Assembly (NCBI GenBank): GCA_938014915.1
Contig: CALLQQ010000025.1
Coordinates: 1-13,107, forward strand
DNA: 13,107 bases
From: an uncultured Clostridia bacterium
GTDB taxonomy: Bacteria > Bacillota > Clostridia > Oscillospirales > Ruminococcaceae
Direction of reading: 5' to 3'
This document shows positions 1 through 7,601 of the stretch, piece after piece. A model generated the notes under the pieces. That model was not told where the DNA came from and did no database searches. It was given only the letters and a program-made list of their open reading frames with translations. The position numbers and the translations under genes are program-made. Within the stretch, counting starts at the first letter, position 1; each line of letters begins with the position of its first letter.

Positions 1-2
1 AT

Positions 3-482
3 TTTGCAACGCCCGATGATTTTATAAGGTTCGTGATACTCCATATGCTTGGAATATCCATGATAGTATTTTCATTGACGCACCGCATTCTTGATAAAAT
101 TCCCCCAATATGGGGAATTGCATTGATGACGCTGCTTGCGGTGATAACCTATAATATACCATCACGCTATGTGGGCATAACGGGACTGATTGAAATACGA
201 CTCCCGAATGTTCTTTATAAAAGTGGGTATCTTTTCCCATTCGGATTTATAAATTATGGGTTCATATCATCGGATTATTTCCCTTTGCTCCCGTGGGTGT
301 TTATATTCCTTGCGGGGAGTTATTTTGGCGTGTATTTTAAGGGGAATAAATTGCCGGAGGGATTTTATAAAGGCAGGAGCAGGGCCCTTGCTTTTGTTGG
401 GCGGCATACGATGATAATATATCTTGCACATCAGCCGATAATTCTAGGGCTGATTATGGCAATGCGCTACCTTGGAGCGTAA
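3..482 (+). CDS. C-terminal part of a DUF1624 / heparan-alpha-glucosaminide N-acetyltransferase-like membrane protein (5' end outside window)
   Basis: The reading frame is already open at the left edge (residues FATPDDFIRF precede the first GTG at 33), so this is the last ~160 residues of a longer gene and not a small gene starting at 33. The visible part has several hydrophobic spans. Its family-like blocks are RFVILHMLGISMI near the left edge, DYFPLLPWVFIFLAGSYFG in the middle, and a final GRHTMIIYLAHQPIIL helix. This order matches the C-terminal half of the DUF1624/HGSNAT-like proteins, integral membrane proteins related to acyltransferases that move acetyl groups across a membrane onto sugars. 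The bacterial substrate is unknown. The stop is TAA at 480-482. The antiporter gene begins 45 bp later on the same strand with no clear terminator between, so they may be co-transcribed. The family call is from recognised motifs; function is inferred only. Confidence 0.75.
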   Translation, partial: FATPDDFIRFVILHMLGISMIVFSLTHRILDKIPPIWGIALMTLLAVITYNIPSRYVGITGLIEIRLPNVLYKSGYLFPFGFINYGFISSDYFPLLPWVFIFLAGSYFGVYFKGNKLPEGFYKGRSRALAFVGRHTMIIYLAHQPIILGLIMAMRYLGA

Positions 483-527
483 TACGCTATCTAAAGCGCA
501 TGAATAATATTAAAAGGAGTTGGATAG

Positions 528-1982
528 ATGACAATTGCAGTTTTAACCGTTGGTGCAATATTGCTCGCATGTGTTCTTTCTAGTAAAATGCTCTATCGAT
601 TCGGAATACCGACATTATTAATTTTTATATCGCTCGGTATATTGCTCGGTTCTGAGGGGATAGGTGGAATATATTTTGATAATGCACAGTTGGCGGCGAC
701 AGTATGTAGTGTCGGGCTGATTTTCATCATGTTCTATGGTGGATTCGGCGTTAACTGGAAGGTGGCAAAGCCGATCGCACCGATGGCAGTTCTACTAGCA
801 TCACTCGGTGTAATAGCAACGGCTGGTTTAGTCGGCTTATTCGCATGGAAAGTACTTAAATTTGAATTTCTAAATGCTATGTTGCTCGGTGCGGTAATTT
901 CATCAACTGATGCGGCATCGGTATTTTCAATTCTGCGTTCTAGGAATTTGAATCTTAAAAGTGGACTCGCCCCGTTACTTGAAATGGAAAGTGGAAGTAA
1001 CGACCCAACATCATATATGTTGACGGTAATAGTAGTATCTCTAATTACTGGTAGAGGGAGCGGAAATGTTTTTCTAATGGCATTAAAGCAAGTGTCATTT
1101 GGGCTGTTAATCGGCTTTTCAGTGGCATTCCTTGCAGTATTTGCATTACGGCGAGCAAATCTAGAGATTGACGGACTTTATTCGATTCTAGTCATTGGTA
1201 TTGTCCTCTTCTCCTACGGTGTATGTGATTATATCGGCGGTAATGGGTATTTATGCGTATATATAATTGGAATCGTTTTAAGTAATGGGAAGATACCCCA
1301 TAAGAGGAGTCTTGTGCATTTCTTCGATGGACTAACATGGCTCATGCAGATAGTGATTTTCTTCACATTGGGGCTGCTCCTATTCCCGTCACAATTGCCA
1401 AAGGTGATGATAACCGGCATTGCAGTAGCGGTATTCCTATCATTAATAGCAAGACCAGCAGCAGTGATGGCTATACTTAGCTTCTTTAAAGTGCCGATTA
1501 AAGAACAGATATTTGTATCATGGGTGGGACTTAGAGGAGTAGCATCGGTAGTTTTTGCCGCATATGCACTAGCTAACAATGTACCCGGTGCCGATGATAT
1601 ATTCAATACAGTATTTATTATTTCTATCTTTTCGCTGATAGTACAAGGTACATTCATACCAGCACTTGCAAAGAAACTAGATATAATCGATGATAATGTG
1701 CCGACGGCGCTATCGTTCAGCGATTATGAGGATCAGATGCATGAATATCTTGCTGAATATGTGGTGTATGAAGATAATGCAATGGCGGGCAAGGCAATCA
1801 TGGATGCAAATATTCCCGATCATATCCTTGTAGTAGTTATCAAAAGAGATAAGGAAATTATTGTGCCTAAAGGACAGACGAAAATTAAAGTTGGCGATAT
1901 TTTATTACTTGGTGGAAATGATTTAAGTGAAGTAGAAGAAATGATGAAGCCCGCTGAAATAGGGGAAACTGTCGCAGAATAA
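528..1982 (+). CDS. CPA1-type cation (K+ or Na+)/proton antiporter, CvrA/NhaP2-like, with C-terminal RCK_C domain
   Basis: A 484-residue integral membrane protein predicted to exchange a monovalent cation for protons in the cytoplasmic membrane (ion and pH homeostasis, cell volume control). Residues ~1-385 are a run of about a dozen hydrophobic segments forming the Na+/H+ exchanger fold. The diagnostic core is visible: ISSTDAASVFSIL (Thr127-Asp128) and ESGSNDP (residues 154-160, with Asn158-Asp159), the ion-binding motifs of the NhaP2/CvrA branch. After a hydrophilic linker, residues ~405-478 resemble an RCK_C (TrkA-C) domain, with blocks like ILVVVIKRDKEIIVPKG and VGDILLLGG; such domains bind regulatory ligands in K+ transport proteins. 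E. coli CvrA is longer because of an extra C-terminal domain absent here. The ATG has AGGAG at 515-519, 8 bp upstream. Family confidence is high; the transported ion (K+ or Na+) cannot be told. Confidence 0.9.
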   Translation: MTIAVLTVGAILLACVLSSKMLYRFGIPTLLIFISLGILLGSEGIGGIYFDNAQLAATVCSVGLIFIMFYGGFGVNWKVAKPIAPMAVLLASLGVIATAGLVGLFAWKVLKFEFLNAMLLGAVISSTDAASVFSILRSRNLNLKSGLAPLLEMESGSNDPTSYMLTVIVVSLITGRGSGNVFLMALKQVSFGLLIGFSVAFLAVFALRRANLEIDGLYSILVIGIVLFSYGVCDYIGGNGYLCVYIIGIVLSNGKIPHKRSLVHFFDGLTWLMQIVIFFTLGLLLFPSQLPKVMITGIAVAVFLSLIARPAAVMAILSFFKVPIKEQIFVSWVGLRGVASVVFAAYALANNVPGADDIFNTVFIISIFSLIVQGTFIPALAKKLDIIDDNVPTALSFSDYEDQMHEYLAEYVVYEDNAMAGKAIMDANIPDHILVVVIKRDKEIIVPKGQTKIKVGDILLLGGNDLSEVEEMMKPAEIGETVAE

Positions 1983-1991
1983 CGAGATTAG

Positions 1992-2030
1992 GACCATAGC
2001 CTAAATTAAAAAGTTTAGGCTATGGTCTAT
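1992..2030 (+). terminator. 14-bp hairpin after the antiporter gene, probable terminator
   Basis: A perfect inverted repeat: GACCATAGCCTAAA (1992-2005), an 8-nt loop, then TTTAGGCTATGGTC (2014-2027). It starts 10 bp after the antiporter stop and ends before the next promoter, which is where a terminator belongs. The following bases (TATATTATAATAT) are AT-rich but contain no clean T-run, so termination may be inefficient or the hairpin may mainly stabilise the transcript. Confidence 0.55.
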
Positions 2031-2034
2031 ATTA

Positions 2035-2063
2035 TAATATTCGTGGTAGCTTGCTAATATTCG
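2035..2063 (+). repeat. 9-bp direct repeat TAATATTCG at the activase promoter, possible operator
   Basis: TAATATTCG occurs at 2035-2043 and again at 2055-2063. The copies are 20 bp apart start to start, close to two helical turns, so they would face the same side of the DNA. The second copy overlaps the end of the -35 element and the spacer. This layout would suit a regulator bound as a dimer or tandem pair, but no regulator is known and short AT-rich repeats can arise by chance. Confidence 0.4.
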
Positions 2064-2079
2064 ACAAATATAGTATAAT
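2051..2079 (+). promoter_or_regulatory. Predicted sigma-A-type promoter for the activase/dehydratase genes
   Basis: TTGCTA (2051-2056, 4/6 to the -35 consensus), a 17-bp spacer, and a consensus TATAAT (2074-2079). A transcript would begin around 2086, leaving a leader of ~54 nt before the TTG start at 2140. It lies just after the hairpin that ends the antiporter gene. Confidence 0.65.
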
Positions 2080-2139
2080 TAAAGGACATACATATATAGA
2101 AGATATAGTAAAGGTTTATGTTTAGAAGGAGAAGGCAAC

Positions 2140-5100
2140 TTGCAAAATACATATAATCTAGGTATAGATATAGGTTCAACAACGGTTAAAACCGTGGTAA
2201 TGAACGAAAAAGACGAACTAATATATACGGAGTATAAAAGGCACTTTTCTAAAGTGAGGGAATCCGTATGCGAACAGTTGAGCGCAATTCGCAGTAAATT
2301 CGGCAAAGACAGAGAATATAAACTTGCCATAACTGGTTCGGCAGGACTGGGAATAGCTAATTCGGCGGAACTACCATTCGTGCAGGAGGTATTTGCCGCC
2401 TTTATTGCTGTGCAGAATCGCTATGACGATATTGATGTTGTTATCGAACTCGGCGGCGAAGATGCAAAGATTATCTTCCTCACGGGCGGAGTAGAGCAGA
2501 GAATGAATGGTTCTTGTGCAGGCGGCACGGGCGCATTCATCGACCAGATGTCGACCCTACTAGGAATGACGCCGACGGAACTCGATGAAATGTCGCTAAA
2601 ACATAAGAAGGTCTATCCGATCGCCTCACGGTGCGGAGTATTCGCAAAGTCGGATATTCAGCCGCTACTTAATCAGGGGGCAAATCGGGAGGACGTCGCC
2701 GCATCAGTATTTCAAGCGGTAGTCGATCAGACGGTATCGGGACTGGCACAGGGACGACAAATTAAGGGGAAGGTATTATTCCTTGGCGGTCCGCTATCGT
2801 TCCTACAAGGGCTGCGCAATGCATTCGTTAAAACGCTTGAACTAGACGATGAGAATGCAATCTTCCCAGATGAGGCACCTTGTTTCATGGCGCTGGGCAG
2901 TGCGCTATTCGCAAAAGATAGTAAGGAAACATTTAAATTAGATGACGTTATTGAAAAAATTACAAATATAAAAATCAATTCAACACAGACGGGCGAAAGG
3001 CTCTTTAATTCTAGGCAGGAGTATGAGGAATTCATCGCACGTCATAATAGTGTAGATGTGGGCTTTGCCGATATTCGCACTTACAAAGGGGAAGCGTATC
3101 TCGGCATTGATGCTGGTTCAACAACAACGAAGCTAGTATTAATCACGCCTGACGGAAGGCTGCTTTACCAGCATTATTGCAGTAATGAGGGGCGCCCTCT
3201 CGATGTTATCACATCACAACTTACAAAGATATACGACATATCAACTGACGAACTCGTCATTCGCTCAAGCGGTGTGACGGGGTACGGTGAGGAATTAATA
3301 AAGGCGGCGCTCGGCATCGATTATGGAATGGTGGAAACGGTGGCGCATTTTAACGCAGCTAGATTCTTTGAACCGCAAGTAGATTTCATCATAGATATTG
3401 GCGGACAGGATATTAAATGCTTTAAGATAAAGAATGGCGCAATTGATAGCATTATGCTTAATGAGGCTTGCTCGTCGGGCTGCGGATCGTTTATTCAGAC
3501 ATTTGCTCAGGCACTCGGATACGATATTGAGGAATTTTCTAAGCTTGGATTATTTGCCGATAATCCTGTTGACCTCGGTTCAAGATGCACAGTATTTATG
3601 AATAGTTCAGTTAAGCAAGCGCAAAAAGATGGCGCAACAGTTGAAGATATTTCCGCTGGACTATCCTCAAGCATAATAAAGAATGCAATTTATAAGGTAA
3701 TTCGTGCGTCGTCGCCCGATTCATTAGGGGAGCATATCGTTGTTCAAGGGGGCACATTCCTTAACGATGCAGTTCTGCGTTCGTTTGAAATGGAACTCGG
3801 CAGGAATGTTGTCCGTCCGGCAATAGCAGGACTAATGGGCGCATTCGGGGCGGCACTATATGCACGTGACCATGTGGCTGATGGTGGCACATCATCGATT
3901 ATTTCAAAGGAAGATGTTAAGAACTTCACCTACTCATCTAAAGCTGGAAGATGCGGAGCTTGTACTGCTAATTGCAGCTTGACGATCGCACATTTTAACG
4001 ATGGGAGGAAGTTTATTTCCGGGAATAGGTGCGAAAGACCGCTCGGCATAAAAGATAGCGATAAAGTCCCTAATATGTATGAGGAAAAACTGAAATTGCT
4101 ATATGAATGTATCAAAATGCAAAAAGCACCGAATGGTGAAATCACTATCGGAATACCGCTATCATTAGGATTCTATGAGCAACTCCCCCTATGGGTGGAA
4201 TTTTTCGGCTCACTCGGTATGAAAGTCATAGTCAATGATGAATCGACACGTGAACTCTATTATAAAGGACAGCATACAATCCCATCGGATACGGTTTGCT
4301 ATCCGGCGAAACTTGTTCACGGGGCAGTGATTGACCTACAAGAAAAGGGAGCGGATGCGATATTCTACCCGTGCATGACTTACAATTTCGATGAGGGATA
4401 TGGCGATAATCACTATAATTGCCCGGTCGTTGCGTATTATCCTGAATTGCTTAAAGCGAATATCGATACGTTGAACGATGACAACTTTATTCACCCGTAT
4501 ATCGATTTAAACCGCCCGAACAATGTTATAACGTCCATGACTAGGGAGCTTGCTAGATTCGGCATTAAGAAATCACAGGTTAAAAAAGCATATAAAAATG
4601 CCCTGACTGCGCATAATGACTTCATGGAAGTGTTGCAGATGATGGCGAAAGCTATTATTGCTCAGGCGAGGGAGAAAGATATGGGCATCATTGTTCTAGC
4701 TGGCAGACCATATCATATTGATCCTGAGATTAACCACGGCATACATAAGGTAATTGCATCACTTGATATGGCGGTAGTATCCGAGGACGGACTATTCCAA
4801 TTCGCCACACCGGAAAAGGTGAATGTGCTGAATCAATGGACATATCACGCTAGGCTCTATAATGCGGCAGAATATGTTGCATCGCAGCCCGATATGCAAC
4901 TTGTCCAACTTGTTTCGTTCGGTTGCGGGATTGATGCAATTACATCCGACGAGATACGTGACATACTTGAAAAATCGGGGAAGCTATATACGCAATTAAA
5001 AATAGATGAGATAAACAATTTAGGAGCGGCAAAGATCCGAATGAGGAGCCTTATTGCCGCAATCGAGGAAGGAGGGGACTCCGATGGCAAGATTCACAAA

Positions 5101-5157
5101 AGAGATGAAGAACACGCACAAAATTCTAGTGCCGAATATGTTGCCAATACACTTTAA
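2140..5157 (+). CDS. Large 2-hydroxyacyl-CoA dehydratase activase-like protein: two ASKHA (BcrAD/BadFG) domains plus DUF2229
   Basis: A 1005-residue protein of the HgdC/BadF/BadG activase superfamily; such activases use ATP to drive one-electron transfer from an Fe-S cluster to a partner protein. Domain 1 (~5-265) has the nucleotide-binding GIDIGSTTVK loop and Cys126 (NGSCAGGTG) and Cys165 (SRCGVF), matching the two cysteines that hold the bridging [4Fe-4S] cluster in HgdC dimers. Domain 2 (~320-580) repeats the pattern: GIDAGSTTTK, then Cys444/Cys448 and Cys483. A cysteine cluster follows (605, 608, 612, 631), probably another metal site. Residues ~668-880 are DUF2229. The start is TTG with AAGGAG at 2126-2131, 8 bp upstream. 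The last ~24 codons overlap the next gene in another frame. Homologues often continue into that sequence, so this may be a split or frameshifted gene. The physiological substrate is unknown. Confidence 0.88.
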   Translation: MQNTYNLGIDIGSTTVKTVVMNEKDELIYTEYKRHFSKVRESVCEQLSAIRSKFGKDREYKLAITGSAGLGIANSAELPFVQEVFAAFIAVQNRYDDIDVVIELGGEDAKIIFLTGGVEQRMNGSCAGGTGAFIDQMSTLLGMTPTELDEMSLKHKKVYPIASRCGVFAKSDIQPLLNQGANREDVAASVFQAVVDQTVSGLAQGRQIKGKVLFLGGPLSFLQGLRNAFVKTLELDDENAIFPDEAPCFMALGSALFAKDSKETFKLDDVIEKITNIKINSTQTGERLFNSRQEYEEFIARHNSVDVGFADIRTYKGEAYLGIDAGSTTTKLVLITPDGRLLYQHYCSNEGRPLDVITSQLTKIYDISTDELVIRSSGVTGYGEELIKAALGIDYGMVETVAHFNAARFFEPQVDFIIDIGGQDIKCFKIKNGAIDSIMLNEACSSGCGSFIQTFAQALGYDIEEFSKLGLFADNPVDLGSRCTVFMNSSVKQAQKDGATVEDISAGLSSSIIKNAIYKVIRASSPDSLGEHIVVQGGTFLNDAVLRSFEMELGRNVVRPAIAGLMGAFGAALYARDHVADGGTSSIISKEDVKNFTYSSKAGRCGACTANCSLTIAHFNDGRKFISGNRCERPLGIKDSDKVPNMYEEKLKLLYECIKMQKAPNGEITIGIPLSLGFYEQLPLWVEFFGSLGMKVIVNDESTRELYYKGQHTIPSDTVCYPAKLVHGAVIDLQEKGADAIFYPCMTYNFDEGYGDNHYNCPVVAYYPELLKANIDTLNDDNFIHPYIDLNRPNNVITSMTRELARFGIKKSQVKKAYKNALTAHNDFMEVLQMMAKAIIAQAREKDMGIIVLAGRPYHIDPEINHGIHKVIASLDMAVVSEDGLFQFATPEKVNVLNQWTYHARLYNAAEYVASQPDMQLVQLVSFGCGIDAITSDEIRDILEKSGKLYTQLKIDEINNLGAAKIRMRSLIAAIEEGGDSDGKIHKRDEEHAQNSSAEYVANTL

Positions 5158-6304
5158 TCTGCTAATTAATGTGTTCAGGCAATACGGTTATGATATGGAA
5201 TTGCTTTTATCCGACGATAGGAAAGTAGTCGATGAGGGGTTAAAACACGTCCACAACGATACTTGCTATCCTGCACTCCTAGTAATTGGGCAGTTCATGG
5301 ACGCACTGGGCAGCGGTAAATACGATCCCGATAAGACGGCATTGCTGATTACTCAAACTGGTGGAGGGTGCAGAGCATCGAATTACTTACATTTACTTAG
5401 GAAGTCGCTCGCCGATACCTATCCGAATGTTCCCGTAATTTCGCTCAATTTTAGCGGACTTGAAAAAGGAGATGGATTTGAACTAACCATCCCCCTAATA
5501 CTCAAACTCCTATACGGGGTGCTATATGGGGATCTGCTAATGCTGCTCTATAACCAATGCCTCCCGTATGAGATTAATGCGGGTGATACGGATAAGAAGC
5601 TTGCACAGTGGGAGGAGCGCCTAGCGCAGAGGATTAATGACGGTAAAGCACGACCGAATAAGAAGATATATAAAGAGATAATAGAGGATTTCGCATCTAT
5701 CAAGCGCAGCGATGAAAAGAAGCCGAAAGTCGGCATCATTGGTGAGATATATGTAAAATATTCTCCTCTAGCTAATAACAATTTAGAAGAATTCCTAGTG
5801 TCGGAGGGGTGCGAGCCTGTAATGCCGGGATTGCTGGACTTCTGCCTATATTGTGTGAATAACAATGTTAAAGATGGGGAGATTTATAATTTCCGTTCCA
5901 AGTGGGTATTCGGCAGTAAAATCGTATATAAGATATTATATAAAATGCACAGGACGATGATTAAGGCGATAGAGGAACACGGCGAATTCGATCCGCCGCA
6001 TGACTTTGAATTCCTAAAGGGCGAGGCGGATAAATACATTCATCAGGGTGTCAAGATGGGTGAGGGCTGGTTAATAACTGCCGAGATGGCGGCATTAGCG
6101 CAAACAGGTGTGGAGAACATTATTTGCACACAGCCATTCGGTTGTTTGCCGAATCACGTAGTTGCAAAAGGTATGTCGAGGGTGATAAAGGATAACTTCC
6201 CCCATGCGAATATCGTCGCCATTGACTATGATCCTGGTGCAACAAAGGTTAATCAGGAGAATAGAATTAAGTTAATGCTTGCAAATGCGATAAAAGGCGA
6301 ATAA
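5084..6304 (+). CDS. 2-hydroxyacyl-CoA dehydratase subunit D/HgdB-like Fe-S protein (C-terminal half of the usual large fusion)
   Basis: A 406-residue soluble protein related to the dehydratase (HgdB/HGD-D, COG3581-like) side of the activase systems, the likely electron acceptor and partner of the upstream protein. Conserved blocks visible are FTKEMKNTHKILVPNM at the N-terminus, NDTCYPALLVIGQ (Cys61), TQTGGGCRASNY (Cys96) and CTQPFGCLPNHV (Cys348, Cys354). These cysteines are the expected Fe-S ligands. I chose the ATG at 5084 because AAGGAGG (5069-5075) sits 8 bp upstream; an in-frame TTG at 5054 has no comparable site and adds only ten unconserved residues. The gene overlaps the upstream one by 74 bp in a different frame, so translational coupling is likely. 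Family members include HgdB-like dehydratase subunits and double-cubane cluster proteins; which of these applies is not decidable here. Confidence 0.85.
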   Translation: MARFTKEMKNTHKILVPNMLPIHFNLLINVFRQYGYDMELLLSDDRKVVDEGLKHVHNDTCYPALLVIGQFMDALGSGKYDPDKTALLITQTGGGCRASNYLHLLRKSLADTYPNVPVISLNFSGLEKGDGFELTIPLILKLLYGVLYGDLLMLLYNQCLPYEINAGDTDKKLAQWEERLAQRINDGKARPNKKIYKEIIEDFASIKRSDEKKPKVGIIGEIYVKYSPLANNNLEEFLVSEGCEPVMPGLLDFCLYCVNNNVKDGEIYNFRSKWVFGSKIVYKILYKMHRTMIKAIEEHGEFDPPHDFEFLKGEADKYIHQGVKMGEGWLITAEMAALAQTGVENIICTQPFGCLPNHVVAKGMSRVIKDNFPHANIVAIDYDPGATKVNQENRIKLMLANAIKGE

Positions 6305-6335
6305 AAAAAGCCGATGGAATTCCATCGGCTTTTTT
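6303..6335. terminator. Bidirectional rho-independent terminator between convergent operons
   Basis: A perfect palindrome. The GC-rich arms GCCGATGG (6310-6317) and CCATCGGC (6322-6329) flank an AATT loop, with A7 on the left and T6 on the right (6330-6335). It therefore serves the activase operon on the + strand and dnaJ on the - strand. It begins inside the TAA stop of the 406-aa gene and ends one base before the dnaJ stop codon, so it is very compact. Confidence 0.93.
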
Positions 6336-7472
6336 CTAATTAAATTTATCTTTCAGCTTATCGAAAAAGCCCTTTCTATCATTGTAATGCGTATCGTTAA
6401 ATTGCGCATCAATTTCACGCAGAATTTCTTTTTGCTTTTTCGATAGACCACGTGGAACTTCAACCTTTACTGTTACATATTGGTCGCCACGTCCGTCACG
6501 ATTTAGTCGCTTAATGCCTTTATTACGTAGGCGGAAGATAGTCCCCGGCTGGGTGCCTTCAGGGATATTGTGCTTTACCTTACCGTCAATTGTCGGGATA
6601 ATCACTTCATCACCGAGTGTCGCCTGCACATATGTTAACGGAACGTCACAATATACGTCGAAGCCCTTTCGTGAAAATAGCGGATCCGGTCTAACCGTTA
6701 CCGTAACATTCAAGTCGCCACGTGGACCGCCATTGATGCCAGCATCACCTTGGGAGCGCACAAGTAAAGTTTGCCCATCGTCAATGCCGGCAGGAATCGT
6801 AACATTTAGCTTGCGAGTTTTACGGAGTCGCTCACCGCCGCCGCATTTGGAGCAGGGTTTATCGATAATTTTGCCTTTGCCCCCGCATTTATGACAGGTG
6901 CGTGATGAGTATATCACGCCGAATGGCGAGCGTTGCGGCGTCTTTAGCTTGCCCGATCCTTTACATTCGCTACAAGTTGTCACACTTGTGCCTTTGTCGG
7001 CGCCAGAACCGTTACATTCATCGCAAGTTTCCATACGTGTGATTTTCACCTCACGCTCAATGCCGCTGCAAGCCTCCATAAAACTGATATTCGTATTGAT
7101 ATGAATATCTGAGCCACGTTGCGGAGCATTGGGATTTGATGAGCGGGAACTGCCGAATCCGCCGCCGAAAAAGCTCTCAAATATATCGCCAACATCGAAG
7201 TCAAATCCAGCAGCGCCGCCACCATATCCGCCACCGCTAGAGGGATCGACACCTGCATGACCGAATTGATCATATCTTGATCGCTTGCTGCTATCGGACA
7301 GGACTTCATATGCTTCATTAACTTCTTTAAAATTTGCTTCAGCGCTCGCATCATCTGGATTTAAGTCCGGATGATATTTTTTTGCAAGTTTCCGATATGC
7401 TCTTTTAATTTCGTCATCGGAACTACCTTTTTGTACGCCTAGCACTTCATAATAATCTCGTTTTTGTGCCAC
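6336..7472 (-). CDS. dnaJ: Chaperone protein DnaJ (Hsp40)
   Basis: A 378-residue type I J-protein that delivers unfolded clients to DnaK and stimulates its ATPase. The J domain (residues ~5-70) starts DYYEVLGV and contains the catalytic HPD (34-36). A Gly/Phe-rich linker (~74-108) follows. The zinc domain has four cysteine pairs beginning at C150, C167, C193 and C207; the fourth reads CSKCGGGE, where the last Gly of CxxCxGxG is replaced by Glu although both cysteines remain. The C-terminal client-binding beta domains end near residue 350. Length is normal. The start is GTG; the usual MAQKRDYYEVLGV N-terminus supports it although the ribosome binding site (an AAAAGAG stretch ~11 bp upstream) is weak. 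It is the last gene of the heat-shock operon, 129 bp after dnaK. Confidence 0.97.
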   Translation of the reverse strand: MAQKRDYYEVLGVQKGSSDDEIKRAYRKLAKKYHPDLNPDDASAEANFKEVNEAYEVLSDSSKRSRYDQFGHAGVDPSSGGGYGGGAAGFDFDVGDIFESFFGGGFGSSRSSNPNAPQRGSDIHINTNISFMEACSGIEREVKITRMETCDECNGSGADKGTSVTTCSECKGSGKLKTPQRSPFGVIYSSRTCHKCGGKGKIIDKPCSKCGGGERLRKTRKLNVTIPAGIDDGQTLLVRSQGDAGINGGPRGDLNVTVTVRPDPLFSRKGFDVYCDVPLTYVQATLGDEVIIPTIDGKVKHNIPEGTQPGTIFRLRNKGIKRLNRDGRGDQYVTVKVEVPRGLSKKQKEILREIDAQFNDTHYNDRKGFFDKLKDKFN

Positions 7473-7522
7473 CTTATCAACTCTTTTCCCGGGCTTAAAT
7501 TAAGAATCTTCATCATGAATCT

Positions 7523-7581
7523 ATGGGGAGCCCATCAATATTTTAAGTAAATATAAAGGCAAAGAAGGCGCATCAAGCGCC
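7523..7581 (-). promoter_or_regulatory. Two small hairpins in the dnaK-dnaJ gap, possible attenuator or RNA-stability elements
   Basis: The 129-bp dnaK-dnaJ gap is longer than the other gaps of this operon. Read on the - strand, the first hairpin (7567-7581) is GGCGC-TTGAT-GCGCC followed by TTCTTTGCC, a weak terminator-like shape. The second (7523-7535) is ATGGG-CTC-CCCAT. Stems are only 5 bp, so complete termination is unlikely. Lowered read-through into dnaJ or mRNA processing are possible roles; this is inference from shape and position. Confidence 0.35.
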
Positions 7582-7601
7582 CCAATGCTCTATATTAGAT
7601 T

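Noticed and set aside
33..482. Reading the first gene as a complete 149-aa protein starting at GTG 33.
   Set aside because: The frame is open to the left edge with family-like sequence before this GTG and no ribosome binding site, so the gene is truncated by the window.
476..488. Inverted repeat AGCGTA-A-TACGCT over the stop codon of the first gene.
   Set aside because: The usable stem is about 4 bp with no T-run, so it is not a credible terminator.
2118..2156. A 12-codon ORF starting ATG at 2118 that overlaps the TTG start of the activase gene, a possible leader peptide.
   Set aside because: Its only upstream purine stretch (AAAGG) is too close to the ATG, the peptide is arginine-rich without regulatory codons, and no attenuator hairpin follows.
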